A stretch of DNA of 6,072 bases from an uncultured Oscillospiraceae bacterium (lineage in GTDB: Bacteria; Bacillota; Clostridia; Oscillospirales; Oscillospiraceae). The DNA is taken from assembly GCA_934511165.1 (NCBI GenBank), contig CAKSWA010000067.1, forward strand, positions 1 to 6,072, read 5' to 3'. How positions within the stretch are numbered: the first letter of the stretch is position 1; every line of letters begins with the position of its first letter. This document shows, piece after piece, positions 1 through 5,768 of this stretch. The position numbers were made by a program, and so were the translations under genes. Under the pieces are notes generated by a model that saw nothing but the letters and a program-made list of their open reading frames with translations, did not search any database and was not told where the DNA came from.

Positions 1-2
1 GG

Positions 3-740
3 TGCAGCGAGGTGTTCCACACGCTCTCCAAGGTGCTGCACACCTCCAGCGTCGGCGACGAGGGCGGCTACGCGCCCAGCGACCTTGCGAGCGACGAGGA
101 CGGCCTGCGCGCGATCGTCAAGGCCATCAATCTCGCGGGCTACAAGCCCGGCGAGGACTTCATGCTCGCGATGGACGCGGCCTGCTCCGACTGGTTCAAG
201 GCCGAGGACGGCTGCTATCACCTGCCGAAGCGCGGCATCACCATGACGCGGCAGCAGATGGTTGATATGTGGGTTGATTTCTGCGACAAGTACCCGATCA
301 TCTCGCTCGAGGACTGCATGGCAGAGGACGACTGGGAGGGCTGGAAAATGCTCACCGACGCGCTCTCCCACCGCGTGCAGCTCGTCGGCGACGATCTCTT
401 CGTCACGAACGTGCGCCGCATCAAGATGGGGCTCGAAAAGCACGTTGCGAACAGCGTTCTCATCAAGCTCAACCAGATCGGCACGCTGACCGAAACGCTT
501 GACGCCATTCAGCTTGCCAACCGCGCGGGCTACACCACGGTCGTCTCCCACCGCTCCGGCGAGACGGAGGACACCACGATCGCCGATCTCGTCGTCGGCC
601 TCAACGCCGGGCAGATTAAGACCGGCGCGCCGAGCCGCACCGACCGCGTGGCGAAGTACAATCAGCTCCTCCGCATCGAGGAAGAGCTGTTCGACGCCGC
701 GCAGTACCCCGGAAAGAGCGCCTTCTTCTCCATTCGGTAA
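3..740 (+). CDS. eno: Enolase (phosphopyruvate hydratase), C-terminal part; 5' end outside window
   Basis: Enolase interconverts 2-phosphoglycerate and phosphoenolpyruvate in glycolysis and gluconeogenesis, in the cytoplasm, and needs Mg2+. The visible 245 residues cover a little more than the C-terminal half of a protein that is usually about 430 residues, including most of the TIM-barrel catalytic domain. Family hallmarks appear in order: VGDEGGYAP (catalytic Glu loop), AMDAACS (first Mg-binding Asp), SLEDCMAEDDW (Mg-binding Glu), LVGDDLFVTN (third metal ligand), LIKLNQIGT (catalytic Lys), SHRSGETEDT (substrate-binding His-Arg-Ser) and IKTGAPSRTDR (second active-site Lys). The reading frame is intact to a TAA at 738-740 and continues off the left edge, so the start and promoter cannot be seen. 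Nothing suggests a pseudogene. The only limit is truncation by the window. It converges on the transporter gene across a hairpin-rich gap. Confidence 0.97.
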   Translation, partial: CSEVFHTLSKVLHTSSVGDEGGYAPSDLASDEDGLRAIVKAINLAGYKPGEDFMLAMDAACSDWFKAEDGCYHLPKRGITMTRQQMVDMWVDFCDKYPIISLEDCMAEDDWEGWKMLTDALSHRVQLVGDDLFVTNVRRIKMGLEKHVANSVLIKLNQIGTLTETLDAIQLANRAGYTTVVSHRSGETEDTTIADLVVGLNAGQIKTGAPSRTDRVAKYNQLLRIEEELFDAAQYPGKSAFFSIR

Positions 741-754
741 GAGAATATATGCCA

Positions 755-786
755 GACCCGCCCGTGCATTTCTGCACGGGCGGGTC
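755..786. other. Perfect 14-bp hairpin after eno
   Basis: Arms 755-768 and 773-786 are perfectly complementary and GC-rich, with a 4-nt loop that reads TTTC on + and GAAA (a GNRA tetraloop) on -. It starts 14 nt after the enolase stop. No T-run follows on +, so it is not a textbook intrinsic terminator. It could act as an mRNA 3'-end stabiliser, as part of a composite terminator, or for antisense read-through from the - strand transporter. Confidence 0.6.
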
Positions 787-791
787 GCAGC

Positions 792-841
792 CTGTCGAGA
801 AACCTGGCTGCCGCTTAATGCCCAGCCGGGTTTCTTGACAG
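792..841. repeat. Large imperfect inverted repeat (19-nt arms), possible dispersed intergenic element
   Basis: Left arm 792-810 and right arm 823-841 are complementary over 19 nt apart from two positions. Both become G-U wobbles in + strand RNA, so the hairpin is fully paired there. The loop is 12 nt (811-822). The outer ends read CTGTCGAG and CTTGACAG. No U-tract follows and there is no coding potential. The structure is larger than a normal terminator needs and sits between two convergent genes, which fits a small palindromic repeat of the REP/MITE-remnant kind. I believe similar GTTTCT-GACAG palindromes recur in Oscillospirales intergenic regions, but I cannot check this here. Confidence 0.5.
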
Positions 842-845
842 ATTG

Positions 846-884
846 GAGCCTCCCCTGAACTTGTTCCGGGGAGGCTCGTTTTGA
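846..884 (+). terminator. Rho-independent terminator of eno
   Basis: A 10-bp perfect stem (846-855 with 868-877) has an inner GAAC/GTTC pairing (857-860 with 863-866). It is followed on + by GTTTTGATTTATG and, a little later, a run of six T's (895-900). This is the third hairpin after enolase and the only one with a T-rich tail, so it is the best candidate for terminating the enolase transcript. On the - strand the same stem is not followed by T's, so it is a weak terminator for the converging transporter gene. Confidence 0.75.
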
Positions 885-910
885 TTTATGTTGATTTTTT
901 CCGTATGCTG

Positions 911-2326
911 TCAGTCATCCGCGCCGAGGGCGTCGAGGCCCTTGACGTGATCAACCTTTTTCGCCTTGATGTTCTTCACGAGCAGCGTGAACACCGCAAA
1001 GCTCGCGGCGGTGAGGATGGAGGCGTAGATCGGCAGCGTGCGCCACGCCATCGTCGCATCCAGCACGAAGCCGAGAGCGATGGGCGTGATCGTCTGCGCG
1101 GACATGCTCGCGGCGTAGTAATAGCCGGTGAAGCGGCCAATCTTCTTGCTCGAGCAGAGCTCCACGACCATCGGGAACGAGCAATTGTGCACCAGCGCCA
1201 TGCCGAAGCCCTTGATCGCCCAGACGACGAACAGCAGCGTCGGGAACGCGAACTCGCCGCGCGCGCCGACAACCTTTCCGGTGGGCGTCGCGAAGCACAT
1301 GATGATGAGGCCGACGAGCGTGCACGCAAGGCCGCAGGAGATCGTCCACTTGCGCCCGATCTTTTCGGCGATCGAACCGGCGGTGGCAAAGCCGATGACG
1401 GAGGCGAGACCGCCGAGGATCGTGAGGATCATCGTGGCGCTCGAAACGCTGTTGAGATAGTAAATAACATAGTTGCCGATGTACGTGCCGAGCGCGTTAT
1501 CGGACATGAACCAGAGGAATTCCGCGCCGAGGATCGCGAGCAGCATGCGCTTATTGGCCTTGCTCATCGGCTTATCGTCGTCGATGGGCGTTTCAACCGC
1601 GGCCATCTCCTCGCCGAGAGCGAGCTCCTCCGCCATCTCCTGCTCGATCTTGTTTTCCTTGATCGCGGCAAAGAGCACAAGTGCGGAAATGACCATCAGC
1701 ACCGAGGCGATGATGAACGGCAGCTCGATGACCCAGAGATTGCGCTCGGCATCGGGGGCGTTGATGTAGTTGCTCAGCACGAGGAAGAGACCGAGCACCG
1801 TGGCGAACGCGCCGCCGATGTAGCCCATGATGTTGATGATGCCGTTGGCCTTCGCGCGCAGGGGCTTGGGCGTGATGTCCGGCATGAGGGCGACGGCGGG
1901 GTTGCGGTACATCATCATGAAGATGAGCACAACGGCCATCATCGCGACCATCCCGGCGATGTTGTTATTATGGAAAAAGAGCGGGATGAACGGGAACGCT
2001 ACCGCCGAAACAAATGTGCCGACGAGGATGTACGGCATGCGCTTGCCGATCTTCGTATGCGTCTTGTCGGAAAGGCGGCCGAAGAGCGGCAGAAGGATGA
2101 GCGCGGCGAGATTGTCGCACGCCATGATGATGCCAACGATCCACTGCACATGCAGAATGTGGTTCGGGTCGCTCGCCTTGAGATCGGCGGACGACATGCC
2201 GTAAAACCGGCGGGCGAAGATGTCCGTCAGAAACGTCGGACACCAGGAGTCGTACACCTGCCAGAGCAGGAGAATGCCGAAAAAGGCAAAGCCGATGAGA
2301 AAGGTACGCTTATAATTGAGCTTCAC
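911..2326 (-). CDS. MFS transporter, GPH/SLC45-like sugar:cation symporter type
   Basis: Predicted 471-residue inner-membrane transporter with about 12 hydrophobic segments, the usual size for this superfamily. The first helix (residues 8-24) leads into QVYDSWCPTFLTD. The loop 2-3 motif GRLSDKTHTKIGKRMPYI lies at 83-100, a GPH/SLC45-style version of MFS motif A. PKPLRAKANGI at 153-163 is the conserved loop 4-5. A Glu/Asp-rich cytosolic linker at about 224-252 joins the halves, and the second-half motif A copy GSIAEKIGRKW is at 317-327. Relatives move sugars or glycosides with H+ or Na+. The actual substrate cannot be read from the sequence. The start is GTG (2326-2324), chosen because GAGAGG (2335-2340, - strand) lies 8 nt upstream and the hydrophobic first helix follows at once. 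Stop TGA is at 911-913. It is transcribed divergently from the phosphodiesterase-esterase pair, from a promoter that shares its -35 bases with theirs. No strong U-tract terminator follows the stop on this strand. Confidence 0.88.
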   Translation of the reverse strand: MKLNYKRTFLIGFAFFGILLLWQVYDSWCPTFLTDIFARRFYGMSSADLKASDPNHILHVQWIVGIIMACDNLAALILLPLFGRLSDKTHTKIGKRMPYILVGTFVSAVAFPFIPLFFHNNNIAGMVAMMAVVLIFMMMYRNPAVALMPDITPKPLRAKANGIINIMGYIGGAFATVLGLFLVLSNYINAPDAERNLWVIELPFIIASVLMVISALVLFAAIKENKIEQEMAEELALGEEMAAVETPIDDDKPMSKANKRMLLAILGAEFLWFMSDNALGTYIGNYVIYYLNSVSSATMILTILGGLASVIGFATAGSIAEKIGRKWTISCGLACTLVGLIIMCFATPTGKVVGARGEFAFPTLLFVVWAIKGFGMALVHNCSFPMVVELCSSKKIGRFTGYYYAASMSAQTITPIALGFVLDATMAWRTLPIYASILTAASFAVFTLLVKNIKAKKVDHVKGLDALGADD

Positions 2327-2340
2327 TGCCGTTTCCTCTC

Positions 2341-2360
2341 CGCGCGGCTCACGCCGCGCG
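2341..2360 (-). promoter_or_regulatory. GC-only hairpin abutting the transporter ribosome binding site
   Basis: Perfect 8-bp stem (2341-2348 with 2353-2360), all G and C, with a 4-nt loop. In the - strand transcript it lies between the predicted start site (near 2375) and the Shine-Dalgarno sequence (2335-2340), touching the latter directly. It may stabilise the 5' end or limit ribosome access. There is no T-run on + and no + gene upstream, so it is not a terminator of another gene. Confidence 0.55.
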
Positions 2361-2381
2361 CCTCTCTTTTAGACTCCCTCC

Positions 2382-2410
2382 ATCATACAGGAAAAACCGT
2401 CTCTTTACAA
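2382..2410 (-). promoter_or_regulatory. Sigma70-type promoter for the transporter
   Basis: On the - strand, TTGTAA (2410-2405) and TATGAT (2387-2382) are separated by exactly 17 nt. They match the consensus at 4 of 6 and 5 of 6 positions. Transcription would start near 2375, giving a leader of about 50 nt that carries the GC hairpin and the GAGAGG ribosome binding site. Confidence 0.72.
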
Positions 2411-2423
2411 GGCGTTTTTCCTG
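2388..2423. promoter_or_regulatory. Perfect 10-bp inverted repeat centred on the divergent promoters (candidate operator)
   Basis: CAGGAAAAAC at 2388-2397 and GTTTTTCCTG at 2414-2423 are exact reverse complements, separated by 16 nt and centred at 2405.5, on the -35 bases shared by both promoters. Each arm lies in the spacer of one promoter. Arm centres are 26 bp apart, about 2.5 helical turns. This layout suits a dimeric or tetrameric DNA-binding protein controlling both directions. The binding protein is unknown. As RNA the element would be a hairpin with a long loop, but it lies upstream of both predicted start sites. Confidence 0.5.
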
Positions 2424-2432
2424 CGGTAAAAT
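2404..2432 (+). promoter_or_regulatory. Sigma70-type promoter for the phosphodiesterase-esterase operon
   Basis: TTTACA (2404-2409) and TAAAAT (2427-2432) are separated by 17 nt, each matching the consensus at 5 of 6 positions. Its -35 overlaps the -35 of the oppositely oriented transporter promoter by five bases, so the two polymerases should compete. The predicted start near 2439 leaves a leader of only about 14 nt, mostly the ribosome binding site. Confidence 0.7.
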
Positions 2433-2452
2433 ACCGCTGCGAGGTGATACCA

Positions 2453-3295
2453 ATGAAACAATGTATGAAACAATACAAAAACGCCGGGACGATCGCCGCT
2501 GCCGCCATCGGCGCGGCTGCCGCCGGGTATCTTTTCCTGATCGCGCCGGGGCGCTCCCGCGCGGGGCAGCGCTTCCCGTTCCGGGGACAGAACATCGCCC
2601 ACCGCGGTCTGTATGACGCCGCGCAGGGCGTCCCCGAAAACTCGCTCGCGGCGTTTCGCGCCGCGGCGGCGGCCGGATACGGCGCGGAGCTCGACACCCG
2701 CCTCACGAAGGACGGCGTCGTTGTCGTTTCGCACGACAGCAACATCCGCCGCATGACCGGCGCGGACGTGACGGTCGAATCGCTCGACTATGCCGAGCTG
2801 CAGCAGTATACGCTCGGCGGCACCGAGGAGCGCGTGCCGCGCTTTTCGGACGCGCTCGACATTCTCGCCGCTGCGCACGTGCCCGTGATCGTGGAGGTCA
2901 AGGCCTCGCCCGACCATCGCCGGGACGAGCTCTGCCGCAAGGTGCTGGAGATCATCGACGCGCACACCGGCAATTTCTGTGTAGAGAGCTTTGATCCGTT
3001 CATCGTGGCGTGGTTCCGCTTCCACGCGCCCGACCTGCTGCGCGGCCAGCTCACCGCCCAGTGCGACAATCTCGGCGGCAATCTCGGCGCGTGGTTTTCG
3101 AGCCGGATGCTCATCGGCTGCATTGGCCGGCCGCAGTTCATCGCCCACCGCACGGGCAAAAAGTCCTTCGGCGTGAAGCTCGCGGAGCTCTTCGGCGCGA
3201 TGCGCGTCACCTGGACGGCGCACGACCGCGGCGAGGAGGCGAAGAGCGACGCCGTGATCTTTGAAGCTTACCGCCCGCCGGTACAGTATAAATGA
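2453..3295 (+). CDS. Membrane-anchored glycerophosphodiester phosphodiesterase (GDPD family)
   Basis: Predicted 280-residue metal-dependent phosphodiesterase. Family members split glycerophosphodiesters, the deacylated phospholipids, into sn-glycerol 3-phosphate and an alcohol. Residues 11-33 form an Ala-rich hydrophobic segment ending in APGRSR, so the enzyme is probably tethered by an N-terminal signal anchor with its catalytic domain outside. The TIM-barrel signature is complete: AHRG (49-52), PENS (61-64), ELDTRLTKDG (79-88, metal-binding Glu and Asp), SHD (93-95) and VEVK (147-150). ESFDP (178-182) and TWTAHDRGEEAKSDAVIFE (253-271) match later barrel strands. The ATG at 2453 is chosen because GAGGTG (2441-2446) lies 6 nt upstream. 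The frame stays open far upstream of it, but only as antisense of the transporter. The TGA stop overlaps the next start as ATGA, indicating translational coupling. The exact substrate is not known; members range from glycerophosphodiesters to teichoic-acid-type polymers. Confidence 0.9.
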   Translation: MKQCMKQYKNAGTIAAAAIGAAAAGYLFLIAPGRSRAGQRFPFRGQNIAHRGLYDAAQGVPENSLAAFRAAAAAGYGAELDTRLTKDGVVVVSHDSNIRRMTGADVTVESLDYAELQQYTLGGTEERVPRFSDALDILAAAHVPVIVEVKASPDHRRDELCRKVLEIIDAHTGNFCVESFDPFIVAWFRFHAPDLLRGQLTAQCDNLGGNLGAWFSSRMLIGCIGRPQFIAHRTGKKSFGVKLAELFGAMRVTWTAHDRGEEAKSDAVIFEAYRPPVQYK

Positions 3296-4434
3296 GGGCG
3301 CTCCGCCGCGCTCTCGCGCTCGTTCTTGCGCTCTGCTGTCTCGGCGCGCTCACCGCGCACGCCGACGAAGGAGACGCCCCCGCTGCGGAGAGCGATTGCG
3401 CGCACCCCGGCTGGCAGAACGGCGTATGCGTCGCGTGCGGCGCGGCCTGCCCGCACGCGGAGCATGATTATTATACCTGCGTTTGCTTTGCCTGCGGCAT
3501 GACCGTCGGCCACTCGTATCTCACGTCGCGCTGCCCGATGTGCGGCCGCGTGCCGGATTATATCGATTCGCGCGTGCCGCTGGAGCTCTTTTCCCGCTCC
3601 GAATACCCCGGCACGGTCGAGGCGGTCGAGTATACGACGCGCGACTACGTCGGCGAGCGCAAGGGCACCGGTACGCTCACCTACAGCAAGCGGATGCTCG
3701 TCTATCTCCCCTACGGGTACGACGCCTCGAAGCCGCACAACGTGCTCGTGCTGCTGCACGGCATGGGCGGCAACGAGAACTACTGGTTCGGAAAGCAGCA
3801 GCTTTATGCCGCTTACAGCACCGACACGTATGTTTACACCTCCCGGATGCTCGACAACCTGTTTGCCGCCGGGATGTGCCGGGATATGATCATCGTGACG
3901 CCGACCTTTTACCGAAACAGCGCCAACCTCTCCCGGTACGACCGCATCCCGGACGAGGAGCAGTTCGTCCGCGAGCTGCGCGAGGACATTCTGCCCTGCA
4001 TTGTGCAAAACTACGCGACCTACGCTGCCGACGGCAGCGCCGAGGCGATTTCTGCATCGCGCGACCATTTCGCCTATGCGGGGCTCTCCATGGGCTCGAT
4101 CTACGCCTATAACTCCGTGATGCCGCTCTGTCTCGATCTGTTCGCGTGGTTCGGCTGCTTTTCCGGGAGCGACTGCTACGTCGATCTCGCCGCAGATGCA
4201 TTGAGCAGCGAGGCAAACGCCGCCTACCCGATCCGGTACTTTTATAACAGCATCGGAACGCTCGATTCCATGGCGACGCTCCACCGCGAAAACTTCATCG
4301 CGCTCACCGACCGCGTGGAGGGCCTCACCGACACGGAGAACGCCTGGTTTACCCAGCTCCCTGGCATTGGCCACGAATACAGCGCCTGGATCGTCGGGCT
4401 CTATAACTTTTTGCAGGTCGTATTTGCGATGTAA
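3292..4434 (+). CDS. Secreted esterase (feruloyl-esterase/esterase D-like alpha/beta hydrolase) with N-terminal zinc-ribbon-like region
   Basis: Predicted 380-residue exported hydrolase. Residues 1-24 form a signal peptide: Arg-rich start, hydrophobic core, cleavage probably after AHA. Residues 36-84 are Cys/His-rich, with three CxxC pairs at 46-49, 65-68 and 81-84, plus Cys36, 53 and 63 and several His, resembling one or more zinc ribbons. From about 105 an alpha/beta-hydrolase of the PF00756-like esterase type follows: LLHGMGGNE (154-162, oxyanion loop), nucleophile elbow GLSMGS (Ser266), likely acid Asp325 in SIGTLD, and catalytic His361 in GIGHEYSAW. Relatives cleave feruloyl, acetyl or other acyl esters on plant glycans or peptides; the substrate here is unknown. 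Its ATG overlaps the preceding TGA by 4 nt and has no good ribosome binding site of its own, so it is probably translated by re-initiation. The C-terminus ends with the hydrolase domain; no dockerin or cell-wall anchor is seen. Confidence 0.87.
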   Translation: MRALRRALALVLALCCLGALTAHADEGDAPAAESDCAHPGWQNGVCVACGAACPHAEHDYYTCVCFACGMTVGHSYLTSRCPMCGRVPDYIDSRVPLELFSRSEYPGTVEAVEYTTRDYVGERKGTGTLTYSKRMLVYLPYGYDASKPHNVLVLLHGMGGNENYWFGKQQLYAAYSTDTYVYTSRMLDNLFAAGMCRDMIIVTPTFYRNSANLSRYDRIPDEEQFVRELREDILPCIVQNYATYAADGSAEAISASRDHFAYAGLSMGSIYAYNSVMPLCLDLFAWFGCFSGSDCYVDLAADALSSEANAAYPIRYFYNSIGTLDSMATLHRENFIALTDRVEGLTDTENAWFTQLPGIGHEYSAWIVGLYNFLQVVFAM

Positions 4435-4441
4435 TCCCATA

Positions 4442-4463
4442 GGCTCCCTCTGACGAGAGAGGC
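4442..4463. repeat. GGCTCCCTCTGACGAG-type short imperfect palindrome
   Basis: Arms 4442-4450 and 4455-4463 can pair around TGAC. On the - strand 8 of 9 positions pair, counting one G-U; on + there are two mismatches. It lies just after the esterase stop and before the terminator. I recall GGCTCCCTC-TGAC-GAGGGAGC motifs as abundant in intergenic DNA of gut Oscillospirales, so this may be a decayed copy. That recollection could not be checked. Confidence 0.35.
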
Positions 4464-4468
4464 AAAAC

Positions 4469-4507
4469 GAAAGATCCGGAAGGACAGCTTGTCTTTCCGG
4501 ATCTTTC
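4469..4507. terminator. Bidirectional terminator between the esterase and AraC-type regulator genes
   Basis: Arms 4469-4486 and 4490-4507 form an 18-bp stem with a single G-U pair on + (G-T to A-C mismatch on -) and a 3-nt loop. On + it is followed by TTATTCTTCTTT. On - the stem ends in CTTTC followed by GTTTTGCC. It starts 34 nt after the esterase stop and directly abuts the regulator's stop codon (4508-4510), so it serves both convergent genes. Confidence 0.85.
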
Positions 4508-5698
4508 TTATTCTTCTTTATCCCCGGTTTTGTCCGGGAGCTCCGCCAGTGCGCGCAGCCCGCGCTTGGCGGTGCTGCGGCGGTAGGCCTGCGGCGACAT
4601 GTTGTGCGTCGATTTGAACGTCCGGGAGAAGTGATCCACGCTGTCGTAGCCGACAAGCGCGGAAATCTCATGGATGCGCAGGCTGGAGCTGCTGAGATAT
4701 TCCTCGGCACGGGTCATTTTGATGCCGCGGACGATGTCCGTGAAGCTCATGCCCATATAATTCTGCAGCATGCGGGAGAGATAGGTCTCGTTGTAATGGA
4801 ACGTCTTGGCGAGCGTGCTCAGCCGCACGGTGCGGTAGTTCTGCTGGATGTACTGCAAAATCGCGCCGCAGTCGGCGCGGGTCGTCTCGTCGCGCCCGGA
4901 GCGGAGAACGGAGGCGGTCTCCCCGTGCGCGCGGAACACCGTTGCGAGGAAGAGCTTCATCCAGCTCATCGAGCAGAGATTCGCGAGGGGGGCTTTGGAC
5001 GAGTACTCGCGGACAAGCTCGTGCAGGATGGGCAGCGTGTTGCCGGATTCAAAATCGCCCGCCATATGGAAGTAGTTCAGCTCGTCCGTCTCTTCCGAGC
5101 CATAAAGCGATTCACGGAAGAAAACACTCATTTTATCGCCGCATGTCATCAGCGCGCCGAACTGCGCGTCAAAGGTGGAGCGGCGCATGTGCAGCGCAAC
5201 GACATAGGCCTCCGCCGGTACCTCCATGGTATGCGGCGTCTGCGGCGGAATAATCACGACGCCCCCCGCATCAACGGAAAGGGGCACGCCGCCAAAATGG
5301 ATTACACATTCATTTTTCAGAACAACAACCACGGAGAAGGCATCGTATACCGAGGGCTCTTCGCTCAGATAGGAGAACAGGCGTGTCACGGCAACATCAC
5401 GGCCGGGCGCAAAGATCGCATCCTCTTCCAGAAGATGAACGCCGTTCGAGGCCGAGGTATTCTGAAGAAACGCCGTGGCATCTACCGGCTGCGCGTCGAT
5501 AATCGAGCAAATCTCGTCAATGCTGTGCTTCAATCTGGATTCCGCTGTAACGGGGATGTGCGGTGAGGTCAGGAGGTGTTTCTTGTCCATCAGATCAAGC
5601 GCTTCGCCGAGCGATGGACGGACACCGGTTTTGCGATAGTTCGACGAAAGAAACTCTTCGAGCTCCTTTACCGTCGTCTGCAAGTTGGTCTTTTCCAT
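4508..5698 (-). CDS. AraC-family transcriptional regulator with cupin sensor domain
   Basis: Predicted 396-residue cytoplasmic DNA-binding regulator. The C-terminal AraC/XylS domain occupies about 277-375. Its first helix-turn-helix is near 290-312 (RLSTLAKTFHYNETYLSRML) and the second near 340-362 (IHEISALVGYDSVDHFSRTF), ending with the family's closing motif NMSPQAYRR. Upstream, residues 118-170 form a cupin-like sensor fold: LSVDAGGVVIIPPQTPHTMEV (141 onward) has the Gly, Pro-Pro and His pattern of AraC ligand-binding domains. The ligand is unknown. Typical cupin-AraC proteins are about 280-300 residues; the extra length is an N-terminal extension of about 85-110 residues without a recognised domain. 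The start is ATG at 5698, 13 codons inside the longest possible frame, because GGAGG (5706-5710) lies 7 nt upstream and the earlier starts lack such a site. It is convergent with the phosphodiesterase-esterase operon and may regulate it or the transporter, but this is only proximity. Confidence 0.9.
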   Translation of the reverse strand: MEKTNLQTTVKELEEFLSSNYRKTGVRPSLGEALDLMDKKHLLTSPHIPVTAESRLKHSIDEICSIIDAQPVDATAFLQNTSASNGVHLLEEDAIFAPGRDVAVTRLFSYLSEEPSVYDAFSVVVVLKNECVIHFGGVPLSVDAGGVVIIPPQTPHTMEVPAEAYVVALHMRRSTFDAQFGALMTCGDKMSVFFRESLYGSEETDELNYFHMAGDFESGNTLPILHELVREYSSKAPLANLCSMSWMKLFLATVFRAHGETASVLRSGRDETTRADCGAILQYIQQNYRTVRLSTLAKTFHYNETYLSRMLQNYMGMSFTDIVRGIKMTRAEEYLSSSSLRIHEISALVGYDSVDHFSRTFKSTHNMSPQAYRRSTAKRGLRALAELPDKTGDKEE

Positions 5699-5728
5699 GT
5701 TCGTTCCTCCCATTGGGGAAATGGATCT

Positions 5729-5749
5729 CACGTGCAACTAATACACGTG
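5729..5749. promoter_or_regulatory. Paired CACGTG hexamers in the regulator leader (possible operator)
   Basis: CACGTG occurs at 5729-5734 and again at 5744-5749, 15 bp apart. The second copy is part of the 8-bp palindrome ACACGTGT (5743-5750). Both lie between the predicted -10 element and the ribosome binding site of the regulator, where a bound protein would block transcription. Two palindromic hexamers so close in a short AT-rich leader suggest an operator, possibly autoregulatory; chance cannot be excluded. Confidence 0.35.
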
Positions 5750-5768
5750 TTCAAATATATTCGATAAT

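Noticed and set aside
755..786. First hairpin as the intrinsic terminator of eno
   Set aside because: The stem is perfect, but no T-run follows it on +. The third hairpin at 846-877 has the T-rich tail.
881..2452. Long + strand open frame across the transporter gene, in frame with the phosphodiesterase
   Set aside because: Its translation is rich in Arg, Asp, Glu and His with no domain or hydrophobic segments, and it is exactly antisense to a convincing MFS protein. It stays open because of GC-rich codon use. The phosphodiesterase start at 2453 has its own ribosome binding site and promoter.
2405..3223. 272-codon - strand open frame opposite the phosphodiesterase
   Set aside because: Antisense of a gene with complete catalytic motifs. 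Composition is typical of GC-rich shadow frames, with no recognisable domain.
3268..4710. 480-codon - strand open frame opposite the esterase
   Set aside because: Low-complexity Ala/Arg/Val/Gly-rich translation without motifs. It runs antisense to the esterase, through the terminator and into the regulator gene in another frame, and has no ribosome binding site.
4604..5566. 320-codon + strand open frame opposite the AraC-type gene
   Set aside because: The real - strand frame has two clear helix-turn-helix motifs and a good ribosome binding site. The + strand product has neither motifs nor a promoter.
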